50,465 nucleotides of DNA from Prevotellaceae bacterium UBA3849 (lineage in GTDB: Bacteria; Bacteroidota; Bacteroidia; Bacteroidales; Bacteroidaceae), in contig DGHL01000071.1 in NCBI GenBank assembly GCA_002392645.1, forward strand, positions 1 through 50,465. Direction: 5' to 3'. The position numbers and the translations under genes were made by a program. This document shows, one piece after another, positions 43,064 through 50,465 of the stretch; within the stretch, counting starts at the first letter, position 1, and each line of letters opens with the position of its first letter. Under the pieces are notes generated by a model. The model was not told the origin of the DNA, did not search any database, and worked only from the letters and a program-made list of their open reading frames with translations.

Positions 43064-44386
43064 ATGAAAGAATTTGTAATATCAGAAGCAAAAGCAGAGA
43101 CCGCCGTGCTGGTCGGATTGATAACACCACAGCAGAATGAGGCGAAGACTAAGGAATATCTTGACGAACTGGAATTCCTTGCCGACACTGCCGGTGCCGT
43201 AACGGTGAAACGCTTTACACAGCGAGTGAACGGACCGAGCAGCGTAACTTATGTCGGAAGCGGTAAACTGCAGGAGATACGCCAATATATAGAGGAACAA
43301 GAAAAAGCCTACGATGAGTGGAATGAGGAACTGCACTACCCTGAAGAGGGCGACGGACCTCAGCCCGTGGGTATGGTAATATTCGATGATGAGCTCTCTG
43401 CAAAGCAGATGCGAAACATTGAGGCTGAGCTGAAGGTTAAGATTCTTGACCGTACCAGTCTTATCCTCGACATTTTCGCCATGCGCGCACAGACTGCCAA
43501 TGCTAAGACGCAGGTGGAGCTGGCGCAGTATCGCTACATGTTACCACGACTGCAGCGCTTGTGGACTCACCTTGAGCGACAGGGTGGCGGTTCTGGTAGT
43601 GGCGGTGGCAAAGGTTCTGTGGGACTGCGTGGACCTGGTGAGACGCAGCTTGAGATGGACCGCCGTATTATCCTCAATCGTATGTCGTTGCTGAAGGAAC
43701 GACTGGCAGAGATAGACAAGCAGAAAACTACGCAGAGGAAGAACCGTGGTAGGCTGATACGTGTAGCGTTGGTGGGATATACCAACGTGGGTAAGTCAAC
43801 CATCATGAACATGCTGGCGAAGAGTGAAGTATTTGCAGAGAACAAACTCTTTGCTACGCTTGACACTACCGTGCGAAAGGTGGTGATAGAGAACCTGCCG
43901 TTCCTGCTTGCCGACACTGTGGGATTTATACGAAAGTTGCCTACAGACCTTGTTGATTCGTTCAAGTCAACGCTCGATGAGACACGTGAGGCTGATTTGT
44001 TGCTGCACGTGGTGGACATCAGTCATCCTGACTTTGAGGAGCAGATAAAAGTGGTGGAGAAGACACTTGCCGACCTGGGTTGTGCCGACAAACCGTCAAT
44101 GATTGTCTTTAACAAGATAGACGCATATACATGGACGGAGAAAGAGGCAGACGACCTTACACCGGTCAAGAAAAACGAGATATCACTTGACGAACTGCGC
44201 AATACGTGGATGGCACGCATTACGGAGGAACAGAGCGTAAATAACCTTGGCTGTATCTTCATATCGGCAAAGGAAAAACAGAACGTTGATGAATTCCGCA
44301 ACGTAATATATAAGAAGGTACGCGAGCTTCATGTACAGAAATATCCGTATAACGACTTTCTGTGGAACGATGTTAGTGAGGAATAA
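43064..44386 (+). CDS. hflX: GTPase HflX
   Basis: A ribosome-splitting or rescue GTPase, 440 residues. The N-terminal HflX domain has V-N-G-P-S-S-V-T-Y-V-G-S-G-K. A glycine-rich linker is followed by G-L-R-G-P-G-E-T-Q-L-E. G1 is V-G-Y-T-N-V-G-K-S-T, G3 is D-T-V-G-F-I, and N-K-I-D is G4. The insert D-E-W-N-E-E-L-H-Y-P-E-E-G in the N-domain is acidic and typical of Bacteroidetes members. It is followed 18 bases later by DUF4954 and may be cotranscribed. Confidence 0.93.
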   Translation: MKEFVISEAKAETAVLVGLITPQQNEAKTKEYLDELEFLADTAGAVTVKRFTQRVNGPSSVTYVGSGKLQEIRQYIEEQEKAYDEWNEELHYPEEGDGPQPVGMVIFDDELSAKQMRNIEAELKVKILDRTSLILDIFAMRAQTANAKTQVELAQYRYMLPRLQRLWTHLERQGGGSGSGGGKGSVGLRGPGETQLEMDRRIILNRMSLLKERLAEIDKQKTTQRKNRGRLIRVALVGYTNVGKSTIMNMLAKSEVFAENKLFATLDTTVRKVVIENLPFLLADTVGFIRKLPTDLVDSFKSTLDETREADLLLHVVDISHPDFEEQIKVVEKTLADLGCADKPSMIVFNKIDAYTWTEKEADDLTPVKKNEISLDELRNTWMARITEEQSVNNLGCIFISAKEKQNVDEFRNVIYKKVRELHVQKYPYNDFLWNDVSEE

Positions 44387-44404
44387 ATAAAAAATGCAAA
44401 CGAA

Positions 44405-45982
44405 ATGACATACAGAAATCTTACGCTTAGCGAGTTGGCTGTGCTTGAGGAGCATGGATGCCACAGCAATAACTGGGAAGCAGTATGGGTGGCAGACGAC
44501 TTCCTGGCCAACAATATATATAATGTGCGCTTTGATGGTGAGGTGCGCATAGGTTCTAATGTGCGACTGGCCAACATCGGCATAATACGCACCACCGACG
44601 GAGCAAGCTTCGGACAAGGGGTGACGGTAAGCGTGAAGAATGAGGCTGGCGATGGCAATGTGATACTTTACAGTGACCTGTCTGCGCAGATGGCTGCCCT
44701 TATGATAAGCAGGTCGGAAGACAAGGCATTGTTTGGCAAGCTGACCGGGATAGTGAACAAGCACCTAAGGGAGAATGAGATAGCATGCACCACGATAGGC
44801 AATGGTGTTACAATAAACGACTGTCGTGAGCTGACAAACGTGATGATAGGTGACAACTGCGAGTTGTGCGGAGCTTCAAGGCTGATAGACTGCACGCTGA
44901 GCGTTACACCTGAAGCCCCTATATATATAGGTGACGACGTGATAATGGAAAACGTGATAGCACAGGCAGGTGCCACGATAGTTGACGGAGCGAAACTCTA
45001 TGATAGTTTTGTTGGCGAGGCTTGCCATATAGGCAGAGGCTTTACGTCAGAGAATTCCTTGTTCTTCGCCAATTCCCACATGGACAACGGCGAGGCTTGT
45101 GCGGCACTCTGCGGACCATTCTCTGTTAGTCATCATAAGTCGTCACTGCTCATTGGAGGTGAGTATTCATTCTATAATGCGGGCTCAGGCACCAATTTTT
45201 CAAACCATGCCTACAAGATGGGACCAATACACTATGGCACCATGGAGCGAGGAGCCAAGACTGCCAGCGGGGCGCACATACTATGGCCAGCACAGATAGG
45301 AGCATTCTCTATGGCAATGAACAAAATACAGACTCATCCTGATACGTCGATGCTGCCGTTCTCATACGTGATAGGCAATGGCAGAAAGACAAGCGTGATG
45401 CCTGGACAGAACCTGTGTACCGTAGGAACATATCGTGATGTGATGAAATGGCCTAAGCGCGACAAGCGTCCGCAGGACGGACGTAAGTCGCTGATAACCT
45501 TTGACTGGCTCTCGCCGTACGTAATAGAACGTATAAAGGCTGGTGTGGAATTTCTAGACAGACTGCAGGAAGAGCAGGGGTTTGATGCAGAGGAATACTC
45601 ATGCAAGGGATTTACTATCAGTTCGGCGTCATTGCACCGTGGACTGTATTACTATGACCTTGCGCTGCGTATGTATGGAAATGCCGGTGATGTGGCAGAG
45701 TGGACAGACCTGCTCGGACTGCTTGCGCCTACAGAGACTGTGCAACAGATAGACGAAGACATACAGAATGGCGACATAGCAGACATCACTACGCTTGAGG
45801 AACGGTTCCTTGATATATACGAAAGCTACGAGCAATGGAAGGGATACGCAGAGAATGACGCAGAAGTGGAACCGGCATTTGAAGAATGGAAAAACGCCGT
45901 GCGTCGCGATGCAGAGCGAGAGTATGAGATGGGCGACGTGAGCGATGAGCAGCTGACTGACTTCCTGGAGTCGATAAAGTAG
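44405..45982 (+). CDS. DUF4954 family protein with beta-helix N-terminus
   Basis: 525 residues matching DUF4954. The N-terminal half is rich in hexapeptide-type repeats: I-G-S-N-V-R-L-A-N-I-G, I-G-N-G-V-T-I, I-G-D-N-C-E-L and I-G-D-D-V-I. These fit a left-handed beta-helix as in sugar-acyl or nucleotidyltransferase-like proteins. The C-terminal portion is alpha-helical and acidic. Activity is unknown; no signal peptide is seen. Its position right after hflX suggests coexpression, not necessarily shared function. Confidence 0.85.
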   Translation: MTYRNLTLSELAVLEEHGCHSNNWEAVWVADDFLANNIYNVRFDGEVRIGSNVRLANIGIIRTTDGASFGQGVTVSVKNEAGDGNVILYSDLSAQMAALMISRSEDKALFGKLTGIVNKHLRENEIACTTIGNGVTINDCRELTNVMIGDNCELCGASRLIDCTLSVTPEAPIYIGDDVIMENVIAQAGATIVDGAKLYDSFVGEACHIGRGFTSENSLFFANSHMDNGEACAALCGPFSVSHHKSSLLIGGEYSFYNAGSGTNFSNHAYKMGPIHYGTMERGAKTASGAHILWPAQIGAFSMAMNKIQTHPDTSMLPFSYVIGNGRKTSVMPGQNLCTVGTYRDVMKWPKRDKRPQDGRKSLITFDWLSPYVIERIKAGVEFLDRLQEEQGFDAEEYSCKGFTISSASLHRGLYYYDLALRMYGNAGDVAEWTDLLGLLAPTETVQQIDEDIQNGDIADITTLEERFLDIYESYEQWKGYAENDAEVEPAFEEWKNAVRRDAEREYEMGDVSDEQLTDFLESIK

Positions 45983-46081
45983 TGTGCTATTCATAAGATA
46001 TAAATCGCCTACGGATAATTTCCATATATGCGTAATTTGAGGAAGAAATAAAAAAGACCTACCTAAAAACATAGATTAAAA

Positions 46082-48997
46082 ATGAAAAAGCATATCGCTA
46101 TCATAGCCTTGCTGGCATTGATATGTTCGCTGGCGGCACAGTATATGTGCGCCCGACCATACGTTACAGTGCCGGGAGATCCAATGCAGACACGCATATA
46201 CACTCTTGATAACGGACTGAAAGTGTATTTGTCTGTGAATAAGGAAGTGCCACGCGTGACGGCACACATAGCCGTAAACACCGGTTCGCGTAATGATCCG
46301 GCAGAGACTACCGGACTGGCACATTACCTTGAGCACCTTATGTTCAAGGGAACAAAGCAGTTTGGTACGACAAACTATGCGTTGGAAGCACCATTACTGC
46401 AGAAAATCAGTGATTTGTATGAGGAATACCGCACGCTGACGAATCAGGCAGAGCGTAAGGCGAAATATCATGAGATAGACTCAGTGTCGCAGCTTGCGGC
46501 GCAATATAACATACCAAATGAGTATGACAAAATGATGTCGATGATAGGAAGCCAGGGTACGAATGCCTACACATCATACGACGTCACGTGCTATGTGGAG
46601 AATATACCATCAAACGAGATAGAACGCTGGGCTATTCTTCAAGCCGACCGCTTTCAGAATATGGTGATGCGCGGCTTCCATACGGAACTTGAAGCTGTGT
46701 ATGAGGAGAAGAATATCAGTATGACAAAGGACAGCCGTAAGGCTATAGAGGCATTGCTGGCAAAACTCTTTCCAACGCATTCTTACGGTACGCAGACTAC
46801 GATAGGTACGCAGGAGCATCTGAAGAATCCTTCACAGGTGAACATCCGCAACTATTACGATAAGTACTATCGTCCTAATAATGTGGCTGTCTGTATGGCT
46901 GGCGACCTTGATCCCGACAATACAATAGAGATACTTGAAAAGTATTTCGGTGATTGGAAGGCAGGCGACGACATCAGTCCGCGACAGTTTCCTGCTCAGC
47001 CTGCCATCGTTGCACCTCAAGATACCACCGTACTTGGACAGGAGACTGAGAATGTCATGATAGGATGGAGGCTGAATGGCGCTTCTTCTCTGCAGAATGA
47101 TACCATAACGATGGTTGACATGCTGTTGAGCAATGGCGATGTTGGTTTGATAGACCTTGACCTGAACCAAAAGATGAAGGTGCTAGGGGCAGGCAGTGGA
47201 ATATGGGAATTGAAGGATTACAGCATATTCCTATTCCAAGGAACGCCGAATGAAGGACAGACTCTTGACGAGGTGAAGGCACTGATGCTTGGCGAACTTG
47301 AGAAGATAAAGGCTGGTGATTGGGATGAGAAACTGATAGCAAGCATAGTGGCAAACGAGAAGTTGTCAGAGTTGAACGCATTGGATGATAACCTCAGTAG
47401 GGTTAGGCAGATGGTGGACAGCTATATAAACGGCACTTCGTGGAACCAGCAAGTAGGCAAGCTTGACCGTATGGCAAAGCTTACAAAGGCAGACATCATG
47501 GCATGGGTAAAGGAACACCTTGGCGATAACTATATCAGTGTGTATAAGCGCAAAGGTGAGGACACTACCATAGTGAAGATAGACAAGCCAGAGATAACTG
47601 CCATACCGAGTAATCGTGACCTCAGGAGCAGTTTGATTGAAAAGTTTGGGAAGATGGAGACGGAACCGATACATCCGCAGTTCCTTGATTTTGAGAAAGA
47701 TCTCACTAAAGGCACTACTCGTAGCGGACTGCCTGTACTGTATAAAAAGAATGAACAGGATGATCGTTTTACGTTGGTTTACCGCTATGAGTTCGGTACG
47801 GATGCCGATCGTCGCTATGATGTGGCGGAAGACCTTTTCGGACTCTTCGGTACAAAGCGTGAGAGCATAGAGCAGATAAAGCGTAAATTCTATGATATAG
47901 CATGTTCGTACAGCTATTCTGTTGGTGACAAAACGATGGAATTTACATTGTCAGGCTTGCAGCAGAATATGCCACAGGCTGTAAAGATGCTCGATGATAT
48001 CATAAACAATTTGCAGCCAGATGCCGAAGTGTATGGTCAGTATATAGATCAAGTGCAGAAAGCACGTATGGAGACACGTACTAATCAAAACGCATGCTAC
48101 AATGCATTGGTACAGTATGGCATATATGGCGAGGAATCACCGGTGAAGGATGTCGTGACGATAGACGAACTGCGCTCTGCGACAGCTAATGTGTATATCG
48201 ATCTGTTGAAAGCACTTAACGGCATGAAGCACACTGTGCTGTACTGGGGACCTGCAGACATGAATGAATTGTCAGCTATTATAAGCAAGAACCACAAGAC
48301 GGTGAAGACGCTTGCCGACGTGCCAAAAAACAAAGTGCGCGAGAAAAAGATTACTACAGATACGGAGATACTCGTAGCCCCATACGATGCGAAGAATATC
48401 AATATGCGTATGGTACACAGTGAAGGAAAAAAACTTGACGTAGGGAATGTACCTGTAGTAAAGCTTTTTAATGAGTATTTTGGTGGCAGCATGAACGCCA
48501 TAGTATTCCAGGAACTGCGAGAGGCACGCGGACTTGCATACAATGCGTGGGCGGCATACGTGACACCAAACCGCAAGGAAGAAAAGGAATATTATCAGGA
48601 GCATATAATATCGCAGAACGATAAGATGATGGACTGCATACGTGTGTTCAATGAAATAACGGATACGTTGCCACAGTCCGAGACGCTGTTCAATACAGCC
48701 AAACAGAGTATAATGAAGACTATAGCGGCTCAACGCACTACAAGGATAGGCATACTAAGCAGTTACCTCAGGGCACAGTATCTAGGGATAGACTATGATG
48801 TCAATAAGCTTATCTATGAAAAGGTTCCGACTCTTACACTTAACGACATCCTTAAATTTGAACAGGATAACATTAAGGGGAAACCACTGCGCTATATGAT
48901 TCTCGGAAATGAAGAAGAACTGGATATGCAGTCGCTTCAAAAGATGGGGCAGGTGAGGAGACTTACACTCGACGATATCTTCCCGTCATACAAATAA
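46082..48997 (+). CDS. Secreted M16 family zinc peptidase
   Basis: A 971-residue pitrilysin-like protease with two M16 halves. Signal peptide about 1-24 (KKHIAIIALLALICSLAAQYMCA). The inverted zinc motif is H-Y-L-E-H (His81, Glu84, His85), with the third ligand region E-A-V-Y-E-E-K-N about 80 residues downstream. The C-terminal half, with F-Q-E-L-R-E-A-R-G-L-A-Y, lacks an HxxEH and is the structural partner. It probably degrades peptides in the periplasm. A clean terminator follows. Confidence 0.92.
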   Translation: MKKHIAIIALLALICSLAAQYMCARPYVTVPGDPMQTRIYTLDNGLKVYLSVNKEVPRVTAHIAVNTGSRNDPAETTGLAHYLEHLMFKGTKQFGTTNYALEAPLLQKISDLYEEYRTLTNQAERKAKYHEIDSVSQLAAQYNIPNEYDKMMSMIGSQGTNAYTSYDVTCYVENIPSNEIERWAILQADRFQNMVMRGFHTELEAVYEEKNISMTKDSRKAIEALLAKLFPTHSYGTQTTIGTQEHLKNPSQVNIRNYYDKYYRPNNVAVCMAGDLDPDNTIEILEKYFGDWKAGDDISPRQFPAQPAIVAPQDTTVLGQETENVMIGWRLNGASSLQNDTITMVDMLLSNGDVGLIDLDLNQKMKVLGAGSGIWELKDYSIFLFQGTPNEGQTLDEVKALMLGELEKIKAGDWDEKLIASIVANEKLSELNALDDNLSRVRQMVDSYINGTSWNQQVGKLDRMAKLTKADIMAWVKEHLGDNYISVYKRKGEDTTIVKIDKPEITAIPSNRDLRSSLIEKFGKMETEPIHPQFLDFEKDLTKGTTRSGLPVLYKKNEQDDRFTLVYRYEFGTDADRRYDVAEDLFGLFGTKRESIEQIKRKFYDIACSYSYSVGDKTMEFTLSGLQQNMPQAVKMLDDIINNLQPDAEVYGQYIDQVQKARMETRTNQNACYNALVQYGIYGEESPVKDVVTIDELRSATANVYIDLLKALNGMKHTVLYWGPADMNELSAIISKNHKTVKTLADVPKNKVREKKITTDTEILVAPYDAKNINMRMVHSEGKKLDVGNVPVVKLFNEYFGGSMNAIVFQELREARGLAYNAWAAYVTPNRKEEKEYYQEHIISQNDKMMDCIRVFNEITDTLPQSETLFNTAKQSIMKTIAAQRTTRIGILSSYLRAQYLGIDYDVNKLIYEKVPTLTLNDILKFEQDNIKGKPLRYMILGNEEELDMQSLQKMGQVRRLTLDDIFPSYK

Positions 48998-49017
48998 AGT
49001 ACGAAGAAAAGCCAAAT

Positions 49018-49072
49018 TAATGACAAGCACGCAGAATGATAGGCTATCAATCTGCGTGCTTGTCATTTTTTA
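49018..49072 (+). terminator. Terminator after M16 peptidase
   Basis: AATGACAAGCACGCAGA / TCTGCGTGCTTGTCATT is a 17-bp stem, followed by T residues. Confidence 0.9.
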
Positions 49073-49083
49073 GCAGGAATAAT

Positions 49084-49114
49084 TTTGTGGTTTCAGAAAA
49101 ACTTTGTACCTTTG
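49084..49114 (+). promoter_or_regulatory. purL promoter
   Basis: TTTG (49084-49087), 19 bases, TACCTTTG (49107-49114), with ATG 49148 about 34 bases later. Confidence 0.7.
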
Positions 49115-49147
49115 CATCAAAAGAAGAAAAACAAAAACGAAAAACCA

Positions 49148-50465
49148 ATGATAATATTTTTCAAGACACCTTCTGACAACATCATTGCGACTGCGATAGA
49201 CCATCAGCCCAATGAACAGGAGACAAAGGAATTGTGCTGGCTCTACGGCAATGCAACGCTCGTGGACGCACAGAGTATGAACGGTTACTACGTTGGCCCA
49301 CGCCGCGAGATGATTACTCCGTGGAGTACAAATGCCGTGGAGATAACACAGAACATGGCAATAAAGGGCATCAGCCGAATAGAGGAGTATTTCCCTGTTG
49401 ATGCTTCAAAATTCAAGACCAATGACGCTCCTACCATCGACGACGTGGAGGGAGCCGACCCAATGTTGCAGCGCCTCTATGACGGACTTGATCAGGACAT
49501 ATTCACCGTTGACATCAAGCCTGAGCCCATTAAGCACATTGATAACCTTGAGGAATACAACGAGCAGGAAGGTCTCGCTCTGTCTGCGGAGGAGATAGAA
49601 TACCTGCACAAGGTTGAGAAGCAGCTCGGTCGTCCACTTACAGACTCTGAGGTGTTCGGTTTTGCACAGATTAACTCAGAGCACTGCCGTCACAAGATAT
49701 TCGGTGGTACATTCATCATCGACGGTGAGGAGAAGGAGTCTTCACTCTTCCAGATGATTAAGAAGACCACACAGGAGAATCCTAACAAGATTCTGTCTGC
49801 ATACAAGGATAACGTGGCATTCTCTGCTGGTCCGGAGATTGAGCAGTTCTCACCTGCTGACCATGCAAATCCAGACCTCTATAAGATAAAGAAGGTGAAG
49901 TCTGTCATCTCACTGAAGGCTGAGACTCACAACTTCCCTACTACCGTAGAGCCATTCAACGGTGCTGCTACTGGTACAGGTGGTGAGATTCGTGACCGTA
50001 TGGGCGGTGGTGTAGGTTCATGGCCTATTGCCGGCACAGCCGTTTATATGACATCATATCCTCGCAAGGAGAGCACCAGCCATGGCTGGGAGAAAATCAT
50101 GCCAGTACGTAAGTGGTTGTATCAGACTCCAGAGCAGATTCTTATCAAGGCTTCTAACGGTGCTTCTGACTTCGGAAACAAGTTCGGCCAGCCGCTTATC
50201 TGCGGTTCTGTGCTTACCTTCGAGCATCAGGAGAAGGAAGAGCAGTATGCTTACGACAAGGTTATCATGCTTGCCGGTGGCGTAGGCTACGGCTTGGAGC
50301 GCGACTGTCTGAAGGGTAAGCCTCAGGCAGGTAACAAGGTCGTAGTGATGGGTGGTGAGAACTACCGCATCGGACTGGGCGGAGGCTCTGTATCATCTGT
50401 AGAGACAGGACGCTACTCAAGTGGCATTGAACTCAACGCTGTTCAGCGTGCCAACCCAGAGATGC
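49148..50465 (+). CDS. purL: Phosphoribosylformylglycinamidine synthase, 5' part
   Basis: The first 439 codons of a large-type FGAM synthase, which converts FGAR and glutamine to FGAM in purine synthesis. The frame is open to the window end. Signatures: F-A-Q-I-N-S-E-H-C-R-H-K, then N-F-P-T-T-V-E-P-F-N-G-A-A-T-G-T-G-G-E-I-R-D. The N-terminal domain and spacing fit the long single-chain enzyme. Codons for Ile are a mix of ATA, ATC and ATT early on, shifting to ATC/ATT in the conserved core. Confidence 0.93.
   Translation, partial: MIIFFKTPSDNIIATAIDHQPNEQETKELCWLYGNATLVDAQSMNGYYVGPRREMITPWSTNAVEITQNMAIKGISRIEEYFPVDASKFKTNDAPTIDDVEGADPMLQRLYDGLDQDIFTVDIKPEPIKHIDNLEEYNEQEGLALSAEEIEYLHKVEKQLGRPLTDSEVFGFAQINSEHCRHKIFGGTFIIDGEEKESSLFQMIKKTTQENPNKILSAYKDNVAFSAGPEIEQFSPADHANPDLYKIKKVKSVISLKAETHNFPTTVEPFNGAATGTGGEIRDRMGGGVGSWPIAGTAVYMTSYPRKESTSHGWEKIMPVRKWLYQTPEQILIKASNGASDFGNKFGQPLICGSVLTFEHQEKEEQYAYDKVIMLAGGVGYGLERDCLKGKPQAGNKVVVMGGENYRIGLGGGSVSSVETGRYSSGIELNAVQRANPEM

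Noticed and set aside
1..50465. CRISPR array
   Set aside because: No regularly spaced direct repeats of 20-40 bases with unique spacers were seen, and no cas-like gene is present.

Overview
The window looks like a chromosome segment of a Bacteroidales bacterium, most likely Prevotella or a close relative (inference). Three things support this. Many genes start behind the Bacteroidetes promoter pair TTTG / TAnnTTTG with 19-20 bases between. The tmRNA encodes a tag ending NNEYALAA. The gene families are typical of the group: DUF5107, DUF4301, DUF4954, DUF3784, GH28-GH105 and dockerin-tailed secreted proteases. No plasmid, prophage, CRISPR array, rRNA or ordinary tRNA gene is visible.

Layout. 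1-274: an upstream terminator, then a 191-bp MITE-like element directly in front of a carbohydrate operon. 275-6946: that operon, with an MFS sugar porter, a DUF5107/TPR protein and a secreted GH35 beta-galactosidase. 7032-7427: tmRNA, followed by a terminator and a short AT-rich coding remnant. 7889-13917 (minus): addA-addB, a recombination nuclease/helicase pair. 14265-15262: an AT-rich acyltransferase and a DUF3784 membrane protein. 15843-22971: MBL-fold hydrolase, DUF1573 protein, a RelA/SpoT-type synthetase, pheT and a YebC-family protein. 23225-28049: a secreted GH28-GH105 pectin-degrading fusion and a secreted M6 protease with a C-terminal dockerin-like pair. 28050-28763: a repeat- and hairpin-rich gap. 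28764-30593 (minus): DUF4301 and a tiny lipoprotein. 30882-33317: mtaB and a glycosyltransferase. 33314-39617 (minus): THUMP-like methyltransferase, a CobW GTPase with an extreme His/Asp loop, and mfd. 39715-48997: a Dpm1-like glycosyltransferase, recG, hflX, DUF4954 and an M16 peptidase. 49148-end: the 5' part of purL.

How the genes fit together. Most are housekeeping: DNA repair (addAB, mfd, recG), translation and RNA modification (tmRNA, pheT, mtaB, hflX), the stringent response (relA type) and purine synthesis (purL). Scattered through them are a beta-galactoside operon and pectin- and protein-degrading secreted enzymes, which suggests a gut or rumen fibre degrader. No SusC/SusD pair is present.

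The most unusual signals are non-coding or structural. They are: the MITE with a 4-bp target duplication; an in-frame inverted-repeat insertion in the transporter loop; three intergenic copies of a palindromic AAAAGCATAGCTTTT element; a probable non-ATG start for the THUMP-like methyltransferase and a near-leaderless recG; and two very different isoleucine-codon styles in neighbouring genes. I found no clear multi-gene system that looks wholly new.
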